29,393 nucleotides of DNA from an uncultured Collinsella sp. (GCA_900547765.1 URIA01000027.1:1-29393); one strand, 5' to 3'; counted from the stretch's first letter, positions 6,216 through 15,958 are shown. The notes: generated from the letters alone by a model not told the origin. Translations and numbers: made by a program.

Positions 6216-7241
6216 TTAGTTAAGGCGCTCCACAAAGAAATCTGCCATGGAGAGGAACAGCTCGCGTGCGTGCGGATCAAGCTCAACGTTCTCGATGGCC
6301 GCTTTGGCCTTAGCGGTCAGGTCGAGCGCGTAAGTGTGGGCGTAATCGATGGAGCCGGTCTCCTGGAAGATCTCCACGGCGCGTGCGAGCTGCGCGGGAT
6401 CATCGGTGCCCGAGGAAAGAATCGCCTCGACCTCGTCGTGGTGGCGCTCATCAGAGAGGGCGTGTACGGCGACAAGCGTGCGCTTGCCCTCGGTGATGTC
6501 GGTGCGGAAGTCCTTGTTGGCGGCTTCCTTAGTGCCGACAAGGTTGAGCAGGTCGTCCTGAATCTGAAAGGCGAGGCCTGTGTGTAGGCCAAAGGCGCGC
6601 AGCGCTTCGATTTGCTCATCGCTGCCGCCGCCGATAATGGCTCCGGCGGCAAGCGGCGTGGCTCCGCTGTAAAACGCGGTCTTGTGCGTCGCCATGTCCA
6701 GGTAGTCATCAACCGAGATATCAAAGCGCCCGTCACGGACCCAACCCAGGTCGAGCGCTTGACCCTCGATGGTGCGGACGATCATCTCGGTAAGCTCGTG
6801 GAGCACGCGCAGCTTCACGTCGGACTCCAGCGTGGGGTCGTCGAGAACCGTCTTGGTGACCATGGTGAGCGCCAGGTCGCCGCAATTGATGGCAAGGCCC
6901 GTGCCCTCGGTAAGGTGCATGCAGGGCTTGCCTCGACGAAGCTGTCCGTTGTCGGCGATGTCGTCGTGGATCAGCGCGCCCGACTGGAAATGCTCGATAG
7001 CTGCCGCGGCGCTGCGGGCGCTCTCAAAGCTGCCGCCCACTGCGGTTGCGGCGAGCATGCAGATAAGCGGGCGGTGGCGCTTGCCGGCGTTGGCCGTAAA
7101 AGCCGAGAGCGGCGCATACAGGTAGCGCTCGATATCGGCAGAGGTCGCCTGTCCGTCAAAGAACGTGGCCAGATAGTCGTTAATCTGGTCAAAGTGCTGG
7201 GCTAAAAAGCTGGTAAACGGACTGGACACGGGTTCTCGCAT
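6216..7241 (-). CDS. Polyprenyl (trans-isoprenyl) diphosphate synthase
   Basis: The product is 341 residues from ATG 7241. It condenses isopentenyl diphosphate with allylic diphosphates to make isoprenoid chains. The first Asp-rich motif is DDIAD at residue ~93, within SGALIHDDIADN. The second is QIQDDLLN with Asp229-Asp230, where the last position is Asn instead of the usual Asp. GKRHRP and the KTAFYSGA segment are also typical. The length fits short-chain (C15-C20) synthases, but product length cannot be fixed by eye. The start is uncertain: ATG 7280 would add 13 residues with no ribosome site, and the GTG four codons inside is also possible. It lies on the same strand as the downstream 301-residue gene, 138 bp away. 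Confidence 0.88.
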   Translation of the reverse strand: MREPVSSPFTSFLAQHFDQINDYLATFFDGQATSADIERYLYAPLSAFTANAGKRHRPLICMLAATAVGGSFESARSAAAAIEHFQSGALIHDDIADNGQLRRGKPCMHLTEGTGLAINCGDLALTMVTKTVLDDPTLESDVKLRVLHELTEMIVRTIEGQALDLGWVRDGRFDISVDDYLDMATHKTAFYSGATPLAAGAIIGGGSDEQIEALRAFGLHTGLAFQIQDDLLNLVGTKEAANKDFRTDITEGKRTLVAVHALSDERHHDEVEAILSSGTDDPAQLARAVEIFQETGSIDYAHTYALDLTAKAKAAIENVELDPHARELFLSMADFFVERLN

Positions 7242-7354
7242 TCTTTCTGAGGTTGCGTTGATGCAATATGCAGACAACATATTGCCACATTAGGGCGTTT
7301 GGCGCGGCAGTTTTGGCGATTTGGGACAACGGGCGTGCGTTTGATGGAGCGCGC

Positions 7355-9805
7355 CTAAATCAGCCTAAAATGCTCGAGCGCCGCAACGACACCGTCGTGA
7401 TCGACGGTGTCGGTCACGTAATCGGCCTTATCCTTGAGATAGTCCGGTGCATTGCCCATGGCGATACCGACATCGACGGCGTTCATCAGCGAGATGTCAT
7501 TGCTGGCGTCGCCGATGCCGTATACGGTTCCGTGGTGGGGATCGAGGGCGTCGAGTACAGACTGGATGCCCCCGCGCTTCGTGCATTCGCGGGGCGAGAT
7601 TTCGGTTACCTCGAGTTCGAGCTCGTTAAAGCACAGCAGCGGCTCAAGTGCCTTATCTTGAGCGATGCGGTTGGCGAGCGATGTAGACATCAAGATCTTG
7701 TAGACACTGTAATGTTGCAGCTGCGTGACTGCATCGCCCAGGGTGCGCGCGTATCCGGGAGCATCGGTGGCATCGGCACTCATGCGCACGACGCCGTTGA
7801 GGCCCTCAAAGCGGATGACCTCGCCCGATTGCTCAAGGTAGGGGGCAAGACGCTGCAGCATACTGGGCGTCATCGACAGATCGCGAATTGTGTGTCCGTC
7901 GATCTCGGCGTAACCGCCCGCAAGACAGACGATGCCGGTCCAGGGCAGCTCAAGAAGTTTGGGGTGGATGCAGCTCAGGGTGCGTCCCGTGCAGATAAAG
8001 GCCATGTTGCCGTTGGCGACAAACTCGCGGATTGCCTGCGAAACCGCCTCGTTGGGATAGGGGGAGAGGTCCCGCTCGTCTTCGGGAAGGTCTTGGGCGA
8101 GCCTGGGGTCTTGCCAGGCGAGCGTTCCGTCGATATCGAAGAAGCAGATATCGCCGTGCTTGTGGGTTGGGCTGGCGACAGGGGAGGCCGAGGCGGTGGG
8201 CACAAATCCCGGCTCGAGGCCCATGATCTGGTCAAAATGCTCTTTAACGCGGGGAACGGAGATGCCGATGACCACCTGGGCGGTCTTGCCCGTAATGATG
8301 AGGCCTTTGGCGCCCGCCGCGACAAACGACGCGTTATCTGCAACGATGGAAGGGTCTGCGACCTCGACGCGCAGGCGCGTGGCGCAGTTGGTTGCGCCCG
8401 CAATATTGCCAACGCCACCTAAAAGCTGAATTACCCGCTCAGCGAGGACGTGATCTTGATCGGATTGACTATCGACCTCGTCATTGGGAGATTGCTCTTT
8501 GGCAAAGCCGCTTTCCGTTAAACGATCGATTGCCGCGCGATTGGCGACATGATCCTCGCGGCCCGGCGTCTTAAGGTCATAGATCAAGATGAGCGCTCGA
8601 AAACTAACAAAAAAGATGAGGCTAAAGGCAAGGCCGATACCGAGCGCCAAAAGATAGGCACCGGCATGCATGCGCATGAGCGGAATAAAGTTGAAGGCTG
8701 CCATCTCCATGAGGCCGCCCGAGAAGATGCCGACGATGCCAAAGAGATTCATGGTTGTGGCAAGGCAAGACGATAGGACGGCGTAGAGCAAAAAGAGCCC
8801 GGGGTGGGTGAACATAAAGAGAAACTCGAGTGGCTCGGTAACGCCGCAAACCACCGAGGCGATGATGGCGGGAACAAGGATGACCCTGAGGCCGGCGCGG
8901 CGCTCGGGTTTTGCCGTGGAGTAGAACGCGGCTGCGATGGCGGGAAGGCCAAAGAGCTTGACCCAGCCGGTGGCGGTAAAACCGGCCCACGGCGCAAGCT
9001 CATTAAGGGGGCGCGTGCTATGGGAGAGGATGGGGAGCAAGCTGCTCCATGTGGCGTAGATGCCGTCGTTAATGACCAGGTTGTCGTAGTAGATCGGCAT
9101 GTAGAGCAGGTGGTGCAGCCCCATGGGCTCGAGCGCTCGCTCCAAAAACACAAAGATGCCCACGCCAAAGGGGCCGACGCTCGTAAGTGCATGGCGCAGC
9201 GTTTCGGTCATTGCGTATACGGAGGGCACGATGGCGGCCGAGATAGCGGCAAGGGCAAACACGGCAAAAAAGCTGATGAGGTAGACCAGCGAGGAGCCCG
9301 AGAAGGTGCCGAGCCAATCGGGAACCTTGGCATCGTAGAAGCGGTCATGGATGGCGACGACGGTTGCCGATACCACCAGCGGGCCGATAATGCCGGTGTC
9401 GAGCGTCTTGATGCCGTCGATGACGGTGATACCGTTGGCGGGGGTCAAAGATGACGGGTACTTAAGCCCAAGGTTGTCTCCGCTCAGCTTAATGATCTCG
9501 CTCAAAAAGAAGCAATAGGCAAAATAGGCCACGAGTGCCTCGAGGCAGCAGCGTGCCGGTTGCTTTTGGGCAAGACCGATAGGCAGCGCTACGGCAAAAA
9601 GGAGCGGGAGGCGTTTAAAGACCGTCCATGAGCCGCGCTGGATGATGGCCCAAAAAACGTACCAAGGGGTTCCGTATACGGCTAGATCGCCGACGATATC
9701 CGCAGACGTTGCGAGGGCGGAGACGCCGACCATAAGGCCCGATATGGAAAACAGCATGGCGGGCGCGAACATTGCCCCGCCAAAGCGTTGGATTTTTTGC
9801 AGCAT
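7355..9805 (-). CDS. PTS sugar permease EIIC-EIIB fused to a HAD (Cof-type) phosphatase
   Basis: The product has 816 residues in three modules. Residues 1-~415 are a glucose/maltose-superfamily EIIC with about ten membrane segments and the conserved GVTEPLEFLFMF segment. Residues ~435-525 are an EIIB domain with phosphorylated Cys474 in GATNCATRLRVEV. Residues ~550-816 are a HAD hydrolase: FFDIDGT (Asp557, Asp559), CTGRT, and GIGDASNDISLMNAVDVGIAMGN split across the C-terminal part, typical of Cof-type sugar phosphatases. EIIC-EIIB order matches MalX-like permeases. The EIIA would come from elsewhere. Fusion of the phosphatase to the permease is unusual and suggests that the imported sugar phosphate is dephosphorylated at the membrane. 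GGGAGG precedes ATG 9805. It is divergent from the GntR gene at 10033. Confidence 0.88.
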   Translation of the reverse strand: MLQKIQRFGGAMFAPAMLFSISGLMVGVSALATSADIVGDLAVYGTPWYVFWAIIQRGSWTVFKRLPLLFAVALPIGLAQKQPARCCLEALVAYFAYCFFLSEIIKLSGDNLGLKYPSSLTPANGITVIDGIKTLDTGIIGPLVVSATVVAIHDRFYDAKVPDWLGTFSGSSLVYLISFFAVFALAAISAAIVPSVYAMTETLRHALTSVGPFGVGIFVFLERALEPMGLHHLLYMPIYYDNLVINDGIYATWSSLLPILSHSTRPLNELAPWAGFTATGWVKLFGLPAIAAAFYSTAKPERRAGLRVILVPAIIASVVCGVTEPLEFLFMFTHPGLFLLYAVLSSCLATTMNLFGIVGIFSGGLMEMAAFNFIPLMRMHAGAYLLALGIGLAFSLIFFVSFRALILIYDLKTPGREDHVANRAAIDRLTESGFAKEQSPNDEVDSQSDQDHVLAERVIQLLGGVGNIAGATNCATRLRVEVADPSIVADNASFVAAGAKGLIITGKTAQVVIGISVPRVKEHFDQIMGLEPGFVPTASASPVASPTHKHGDICFFDIDGTLAWQDPRLAQDLPEDERDLSPYPNEAVSQAIREFVANGNMAFICTGRTLSCIHPKLLELPWTGIVCLAGGYAEIDGHTIRDLSMTPSMLQRLAPYLEQSGEVIRFEGLNGVVRMSADATDAPGYARTLGDAVTQLQHYSVYKILMSTSLANRIAQDKALEPLLCFNELELEVTEISPRECTKRGGIQSVLDALDPHHGTVYGIGDASNDISLMNAVDVGIAMGNAPDYLKDKADYVTDTVDHDGVVAALEHFRLI

Positions 9806-9848
9806 GTTCTGCCTCCCGAATATCGAGGCGCGTTGCGCGTGGTGAAAC

Positions 9849-9978
9849 GTTTAAACAATGGATTCATTGTAGAGGACCAGACGATTGTCGTACCGGCAGT
9901 TTTGATCGAAACCGGTTTGGGCGGGACAGAAACCGTCAACGGTTAAATCCTGTCGCTTTGCCGATAATCGGTTTAAAC
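9849..9978. promoter_or_regulatory. Operator cluster between the PTS gene and its GntR regulator
   Basis: Two copies of the palindrome GTTTAAAC occur, at 9849-9856 and 9971-9978. Two GC-centred palindromes lie between them: AAACCGGTTT (9909-9918) and AACCGTCAACGGTT (9931-9944). On the minus strand TACAAT (complement of 9866-9871) is a possible -10 for the PTS gene, placing the 9849 site just downstream of its start point. The 9971 site lies about 45 bp before the gntR ribosome site. This arrangement fits repression of both divergent genes by the same regulator. Confidence 0.5.
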
Positions 9979-10032
9979 AACTTTAAGAAATGCTATCGTG
10001 CCTAACCATACATATTCATTAGAGGTGAAGTC

Positions 10033-10767
10033 ATGCCAAAAGCGATTTACGAAGGAATCTACCGCGAGATCCGTTCGCGCATCATTAACGGGACTTATGC
10101 GTTTCAGGAGATGCTGCCAACCGAAGCCGAGCTGACCGCGGAGTTTGGCTGCACGCGCAATACCGTTCGACGCGCCTTGAGCATGCTGGCCGACCAGATG
10201 TTTGTGCAGCCTATACACGGCAAGGGCGTGCGCGTTATTTGGCTCAAGGGCGAAACCGACATGCTGGGCGCACTCGAGGAAGTCGAGTCGTTTGGCGAAT
10301 TTGCAAAGCGCAACAATGCCGTCGCATCGACCGAGGTCAAGTCTTTTGAGCATTTGATTTGCACCGAGCAACTCTCTCGTCGCCTGGGCTTTAAGGTGGG
10401 CGAGGAGTTGATTCGCGTGGTGCGTGTCCGAAGCCTTAACGGCAATGCGCGCCAAGTAGACCATGGTTACTTTTTGGAGTCAATCGCCAAGGGCCTGACG
10501 CCCGAGATCGCCGCAAAGTCAATTTACGACTATCTGGAGCACAAACGCGGCGTCAAGGTGATGGCGAGTCGCCGTACAGTGAGCGTCGAGCTTGCCAACG
10601 ATGAGGACTGCAGCTATCTTGACCTCGGCAAATACAACTGCGTTGCCGTCATGGAGAGCCAGTCGTACACCTCGGACGGCATCTTGTTCGAGGTCACGCA
10701 TGCCCGCACGCATCCCGAGATCTTCCACTACCGCGTCAACTCCAAGCGATGGCCGGCTAGCTCGTAG
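10033..10767 (+). CDS. GntR/HutC-family repressor with UTRA domain (TreR-like)
   Basis: The product has 244 residues. The N-terminal winged helix covers ~1-70, with the family pattern LPTEAELTAEFGCTRNTVRR for the recognition region and a GKGVRV wing. The rest is a UTRA effector domain that binds sugar phosphates in TreR/HutC relatives. The start is ATG 10033 with AGAGGTGA 6 nt upstream. It is divergent from the PTS permease-phosphatase gene, so that gene is the likely target and the PTS product the likely inducer. GTTYAAACA sites in front of the ABC operon and malQ suggest a wider local regulon. The TreR likeness is by motif only; trehalose as inducer is not shown. Confidence 0.88.
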   Translation: MPKAIYEGIYREIRSRIINGTYAFQEMLPTEAELTAEFGCTRNTVRRALSMLADQMFVQPIHGKGVRVIWLKGETDMLGALEEVESFGEFAKRNNAVASTEVKSFEHLICTEQLSRRLGFKVGEELIRVVRVRSLNGNARQVDHGYFLESIAKGLTPEIAAKSIYDYLEHKRGVKVMASRRTVSVELANDEDCSYLDLGKYNCVAVMESQSYTSDGILFEVTHARTHPEIFHYRVNSKRWPASS

Positions 10768-10794
10768 CCTGACGAGACCCATGCCCTCAAAGCG

Positions 10795-10841
10795 AAAACG
10801 CCCGGTCAAACCGACGAAGCATCGGCTTGACCGGGCGTTTT
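10795..10841. terminator. Bidirectional terminator after gntR
   Basis: A 15-bp perfect stem, AAAACGCCCGGTCAA (10795-10809) with its complement at 10827-10841, contains an inner CCGA/TCGG helix and has T-runs on both strands. Confidence 0.85.
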
Positions 10842-10865
10842 CTCTGCATTCGATAACAAATAATT

Positions 10866-10970
10866 GTTTATACAAAACTTGTCAAGTATCAAGTTGAAAT
10901 TACCGTTCACCGAAGTTTTTCTACCGCTCTAGTAATACTTGTTCAAACAAGTAGCCAAATAGCGTATTGT
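10866..10970 (+). promoter_or_regulatory. Promoter/operator region of the sugar ABC operon
   Basis: ACTTGTTCAAACAAGT at 10937-10952 is a 7-bp-arm palindrome with a 2-bp centre. TATTGT at 10965-10970 is a likely -10 just downstream, so the palindrome would overlap the -35 region. Upstream lie GTTTATACA (10866-10874) and the palindrome ACTTGTCAAGT (10877-10887). The GTTYAAACA core is shared with the PTS/gntR and malQ control regions. Confidence 0.5.
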
Positions 10971-10984
10971 ACAAATCAGCAAAA

Positions 10985-11035
10985 GGGGCAAAGTCCCCGA
11001 GCCAATCTCCGAAGGCGGCGGCAAAGGGTGCCGCC
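10985..11035 (+). promoter_or_regulatory. Two small leader hairpins before the sugar-binding protein gene
   Basis: GGGGCAAAGTCCCC (10985-10998) and GGCGGCA/TGCCGCC (11017-11023 and 11029-11035) form two hairpins in the short 5' leader. The second ends about 10 nt before the ribosome site. No T-run follows, so they are more likely to affect mRNA stability than termination. Confidence 0.35.
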
Positions 11036-11058
11036 ACGGTGTGAAAGGGTGGATTGTA

Positions 11059-12375
11059 ATGAAGAACGAAATGAGCAGAAGGCAGTTCCTGGGCTTTGCT
11101 GGTTCCGCGGCTGCGGTTCTTGGCCTGGGCCTCGTGGGCTGCGGTGGCTCCGCCGGCTCCGGCTCCTCTGCTTCTGGTGACGCTGCCGAGGTCTACTTCC
11201 TCCAATTCAAGCCCGAGGTCGACAAGGAGTGGAAGGAGATCGCCAAGGCGTACAAGAAGGAGAAGGGCGTCGAGGTCAAGATCGTGACCGCCGCCTCCAA
11301 CACCTACGAGGAGAAGCTCAAGTCCGAGATGTCCAAGAGCTCCGCTCCGACCCTGTTCCAGGTCAACGGCCCCACCGGTCTTAAGAACTGGAAGGATTAC
11401 TGCGCCGACCTGTCCGATACCAAGCTCCGCGGTGAGCTCATTGACGACTCCCTGGCTCTGCAGTCCGATGGCAAGGATCTGGGTATCGACTGGGTCCAGG
11501 AGAGCTACGGCATCATCTACAACAAGCAGCTGCTCGAGAAGGCTGGCTACAAGGCCGAGGACATCAACTCCTTCGACAAGCTGAAGGCTTGTGCTGACGA
11601 CATCCAGGCCCGCAAGGACGAGCTTGGCGTTGAGGGTGCCTTCACTTCTGCCGGCATGGATGACTCCTCCAGCTGGCGCTACACCACCCACCTCGCCAAC
11701 CTCCCGCTCTACTACGAGTTCGAGAAGGAGCACAACCAGGAGGACGACGAGATCAAGGGCGAGTATCTCGACAACTTCAAGCAGATTTTCGACCTGTACA
11801 TCACCGACTCCACCTGCGATCCTTCGCAGCTTGCCTCCAAGACCGGCGACGACGCCACCAACGAGTTCGCAACCGGCAAGGCCGTCTTCTATCAGAACGG
11901 CTCTTGGGCATACGCTGACCTCACCAAGGCCGGTATGACCGACGACCAGCTCGGCATGCTGCCGATCTACATCGGCGTCGACGGCGAGGAGAACCAGGGC
12001 CTGTGCTCCGGCGGCGAGAACTACTGGTGCGTGAGCTCCCAGGCTTCCGAGGATGCTCAGAAGGCCACCGAGGACTTCATGTACTGGTGCGTCACCGCTG
12101 ACACCCCGACCAGCATCATCGCCGACAAGATGGGTCTGACCGCTCCGTTCAAGAGCGCCAAGGAGACCACCAACGTCTTCTCGCAGCAGGCCGTTGCCAT
12201 GGCCAAGGACGGCAAGAAGACCGTCGCTTGGGACTTCGTCTACATCCCCTCTGAGGAGTGGAAGAAGAACCTCAAGCAGGCTCTGATCGCCTACGCTGCC
12301 GACAACACCAAGTGGGACGGCGTCAAGAACGCCTTCGTCGATGGCTGGAAGACCGAGAAGGCTGCTTCCGAGTAA
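11059..12375 (+). CDS. Sugar ABC transporter substrate-binding lipoprotein
   Basis: The product is 438 residues from ATG 11059, preceded by AGGGTGG. The signal region MKNEMSRRQFLGFAGSAA then LVGC combines a twin-arginine motif (SRRQFLG) with a lipobox Cys near residue 33, so it is probably exported by Tat and lipid-anchored. The mature part is a family 1 extracellular solute-binding protein of the maltose/multiple-sugar type (ATGKAVFYQNGSW-like segment at NEFATGKAVFYQNGSWAY). The role is to capture an oligosaccharide for the permeases encoded next. The neighbouring malQ and glgP on the facing strand suggest maltodextrins, but ligand specificity cannot be read from the sequence. It is the first gene of a four-gene operon. 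Confidence 0.92.
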   Translation: MKNEMSRRQFLGFAGSAAAVLGLGLVGCGGSAGSGSSASGDAAEVYFLQFKPEVDKEWKEIAKAYKKEKGVEVKIVTAASNTYEEKLKSEMSKSSAPTLFQVNGPTGLKNWKDYCADLSDTKLRGELIDDSLALQSDGKDLGIDWVQESYGIIYNKQLLEKAGYKAEDINSFDKLKACADDIQARKDELGVEGAFTSAGMDDSSSWRYTTHLANLPLYYEFEKEHNQEDDEIKGEYLDNFKQIFDLYITDSTCDPSQLASKTGDDATNEFATGKAVFYQNGSWAYADLTKAGMTDDQLGMLPIYIGVDGEENQGLCSGGENYWCVSSQASEDAQKATEDFMYWCVTADTPTSIIADKMGLTAPFKSAKETTNVFSQQAVAMAKDGKKTVAWDFVYIPSEEWKKNLKQALIAYAADNTKWDGVKNAFVDGWKTEKAASE

Positions 12376-12408
12376 GCAGTTGCTGCCCAAGCTATCTGAT
12401 TAGCGACA

Positions 12409-12440
12409 GGGGGCGGGCAGACGTTGGTTTGCCCGCCCCC
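12409..12440 (+). other. Intercistronic hairpin between binding-protein and permease genes
   Basis: GGGGGCGGGCA (12409-12419) pairs perfectly with TGCCCGCCCCC (12430-12440). No T-run follows; instead GCATATTGAAAGG leads directly into the ribosome site of the next gene. Such hairpins often protect the upstream binding-protein message, giving it a higher level than the permeases. A very similar arrangement occurs at 14181-14207. Confidence 0.6.
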
Positions 12441-12462
12441 TGCATATTGAAAGGACCCTTTT

Positions 12463-13317
12463 ATGGGCAAAGCACTTAAGCGCTGGTGGCCGCTCTTTAT
12501 GCTGCCCACGTGCCTGGCGTTTATGATCGGGTTCGTGATCCCTTTTATCCAGGGCTTCTATCTCTCGTTCTGCCAGTTTATTACCATTAACAACGCGCAC
12601 TTTGTCGGTATCGCGAACTACGTGCGCGCGCTGTCCGATCCGCAGTTTGCCACGTCGTTCTTCTTTACCGTGGCGTTTGCCTTCCTGTCGACGGTGCTCA
12701 TCAACGTGATCGCCCTGGCAATTGCGCAGGCGCTCACCCGCAAGGCGCTCAAAGGCACCAACATCTTCCGTACGATCTTCTTTATGCCTAACCTGATCGG
12801 CGGCATCGTGCTGGGCTACATCTGGCAGATCTTGATCAACTGCCTGCTCTCCAACATCGGCGCCCAGCTCATCGCCCTTAACTCTGCTGCTGGCTTCTGG
12901 GGCCTTATCATCCTGACCCTGTGGCAGCAGGTCGGCTACATGATGATCATCTACATCGCTGGTCTGCAGTCCATTCCGTCCGATTACATCGAGGCCGCCA
13001 AGGTCGACGGTGCCACGGCATGGCAGACGTTTTGGAAGGTTAAGATCCCTAACCTGATGCCGACCATCACCATTTGCCTGTTCCTGTCCATCACCAACGG
13101 CTTTAAGCTGTTCGACCAGAACCTCGCCCTTACCGGCGGCGCCCCCGCGCACTCCACCGAGATGCTCGCCCTGAACATCTACAACACGTTCTATTCTCGT
13201 GCCGGTATCGCATGGCAGGGCATTGGCCAGGCCAAGGCAGTCATCTTCTGCATCCTGGTCGTAGCCATCTCCATGATTCAGCTTAAGGCCACGAGGTCCA
13301 AGGAGGTGCAGCAGTAA
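12463..13317 (+). CDS. Sugar ABC transporter permease, MalF/UgpA type
   Basis: The product is a 284-residue inner-membrane protein with about six hydrophobic segments. The cytoplasmic EAA loop that contacts the ATPase is present as YIEAAKVDGATAWQTFWKVK near residues 178-197. It pairs with the MalG-type permease encoded next. AAAGGA lies about 8 nt before ATG 12463. The stop codon TAATG overlaps the start of the next gene by one base, indicating translational coupling. Confidence 0.92.
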   Translation: MGKALKRWWPLFMLPTCLAFMIGFVIPFIQGFYLSFCQFITINNAHFVGIANYVRALSDPQFATSFFFTVAFAFLSTVLINVIALAIAQALTRKALKGTNIFRTIFFMPNLIGGIVLGYIWQILINCLLSNIGAQLIALNSAAGFWGLIILTLWQQVGYMMIIYIAGLQSIPSDYIEAAKVDGATAWQTFWKVKIPNLMPTITICLFLSITNGFKLFDQNLALTGGAPAHSTEMLALNIYNTFYSRAGIAWQGIGQAKAVIFCILVVAISMIQLKATRSKEVQQ

Positions 13318-14156
13318 TGAAACGCGATAAGGTTATCAACCGCGCGCTCTCAATCTTCTTTACGATTCTGTCGCTCGCGTGGATCTACCCCGTGTTCATG
13401 ATCGCGCTCAATTCCTTTAAGAAAGCGACCGCAATCAGCACCACCACAGCGTTCGATCTGCTCACGCCCGAGACGTTCAACGGCCTTGCAAACTACGTGC
13501 ACGCCCTTAACGAGCAGGGCTTTGCCTCGGCATTTATGTACTCGCTCATCATCACGGTCACGTCGGTCGTGCTGATCTTGGTGTGCTGCTCCATGTGCGC
13601 TTGGTATGTGGTTCGTGTCAACAACAAGATCTCGAACTTCTTCTATTACCTGTTCGTCTTCTCGATGGTCGTGCCCTTCCAGATGCTCATGTTCACGCTG
13701 TCCAATTTGGCGGACCGCATCGGCTTCAACACGCCGTTCAACATCTGCTTTATCTATCTTGGCTTTGGCGCGGGCCTGGCGGTCTTTATGTTCGCCGGCT
13801 TTGTAAAGAACATTCCGCTCGAGATCGAAGAGGCGGCCATGATCGACGGCTGCAACCCGGTCCAGGTGTTCTTTAAGATCGTCCTTCCCATCATGAAGCC
13901 CACCTATCTTTCGGTCGGCATTCTCGAGACCATGTGGGTCTGGAACGACTATCTGCTGCCCTACCTTACCCTCGACTCCACCAAGTACAAGACCATTCCT
14001 ATCTTGATCCAGTACTTCCGCGGCGGCTACGGCCACGTCGAGCTCGGTCCCATGATGGCCTGCATCATGATGGTCGTTATCCCCATCGTCATCATGTACA
14101 TCCTCTGCCAGAAGTACATCATCGACGGCGTGGTGGCAGGTGCCGTCAAGGGTTGA
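13317..14156 (+). CDS. Sugar ABC transporter permease, MalG/UgpE type
   Basis: The product has 279 residues and about six membrane segments. The EAA loop reads EIEEAAMIDGCNPVQVFFKI near residues 177-196, followed by the PIMKPTY turn. It is the second half of the heterodimeric channel. ATG 13317 shares its first base with the preceding stop codon, and its ribosome site (AAGGAGG) is inside the end of the upstream gene. Confidence 0.92.
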   Translation: MKRDKVINRALSIFFTILSLAWIYPVFMIALNSFKKATAISTTTAFDLLTPETFNGLANYVHALNEQGFASAFMYSLIITVTSVVLILVCCSMCAWYVVRVNNKISNFFYYLFVFSMVVPFQMLMFTLSNLADRIGFNTPFNICFIYLGFGAGLAVFMFAGFVKNIPLEIEEAAMIDGCNPVQVFFKIVLPIMKPTYLSVGILETMWVWNDYLLPYLTLDSTKYKTIPILIQYFRGGYGHVELGPMMACIMMVVIPIVIMYILCQKYIIDGVVAGAVKG

Positions 14157-14180
14157 TGCCGTAACTGTTTTGCAAGTTTC

Positions 14181-14207
14181 TGCGGCGCCCCTCAGCGCGG
14201 CGCCGCA
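14181..14207 (+). other. Intercistronic hairpin before the ATPase gene
   Basis: TGCGGCGCC (14181-14189) pairs with GGCGCCGCA (14199-14207), followed by TATCGAAAGG and the ATPase start. There is no T-run. It has the same layout as 12409-12440: a GC hairpin ending in CA, then a TATYGAAAGG ribosome-site segment. Confidence 0.5.
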
Positions 14208-14224
14208 TATCGAAAGGTAAAGAC

Positions 14225-15424
<1,200 letters not shown>

Positions 15425-15492
15425 GCCCGATCCAATCAGGCCCTCCTTTTGGGCGACTGCGGCTTTGCCATCCTTTTGCCGTGGTCACATAT

Positions 15493-15536
15493 AAGGCTCC
15501 CCTCCCGTCCGCTGGGCGAGAGGGGAGCCTTTCTTT
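15493..15536 (+). terminator. Intrinsic terminator of the ABC operon
   Basis: AAGGCTCCCCTC (15493-15504) pairs with GAGGGGAGCCTT (15520-15531), followed by TCTTT. Confidence 0.85.
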
Positions 15537-15562
15537 GTGCTGGGGCCGTTCATCTGCCGGTT

Positions 15563-15861
15563 TGTCTTGATCTGTAACAGGAGGAGGGCCAAATTGGGTC
15601 TAGATGTTACAGATTGAGACAGCATCGAGCTGTCTATCCTTTCATCTCGATCTGTAACACGGGAGGCTGATTTCGGCAGCTACCTGTTACAGAACGAGAT
15701 TGTATTAGCCGGCTTATCCTTTTGTCTCGATCTGTAACAGTAAGGGCGGATTTCGGACGTTAGATGTTACAGATTGAGATAAACCCTAGGGAAAGGACCG
15801 GTTTGTCTTGATCTGTAACAGGTAGGGCCGTTTTGGCCGAGTAGGTGTTACAGATTGAGAC
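15563..15861. repeat. Array of four ~58-bp palindromic units at ~80-bp spacing
   Basis: Units lie at 15563-15621, 15644-15700, 15725-15779 and 15804-15861. Each starts TCTYGATCTGTAACA and ends TGTTACAGAWYGAGA, so the ends pair. The ~25-bp middles differ but mostly carry a purine-rich GGGAGG/TAGGGC segment and a short inner helix (for example GGCC/GGCC in unit 4, GCTG/CAGC in unit 2). Linkers of ~22 bp also share TATCCTTT in two cases. The array is bounded by the ABC-operon terminator on one side and the glgP terminator on the other, between converging genes. No open frame of note crosses it. Confidence 0.9.
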
Positions 15862-15897
15862 GATTTTGTCGAGGCGGGCCACGGGCAACACGCGGGC

Positions 15898-15932
15898 AAA
15901 AAAGCGGAGCCGCGTTGCCGCGACTCCGCTTT
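15898..15932 (-). terminator. Intrinsic terminator of glgP
   Basis: On the minus strand AAAGCGGAGTCGCG pairs with CGCGGCTCCGCTTT (one mismatch), followed by a T-run (complement of 15898-15903). It lies 27 bp after the glgP stop. Confidence 0.85.
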
Positions 15933-15958
15933 CAAGAGGATGGGTAAAGGAAACGAAA

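Noticed and set aside
15563..15861. CRISPR-like appearance of the regular repeat array
   Set aside because: The repeats are palindromic hairpins with paired ends, not 28-36 bp direct repeats with equal unique spacers, there are only four units, and no cas genes are present.
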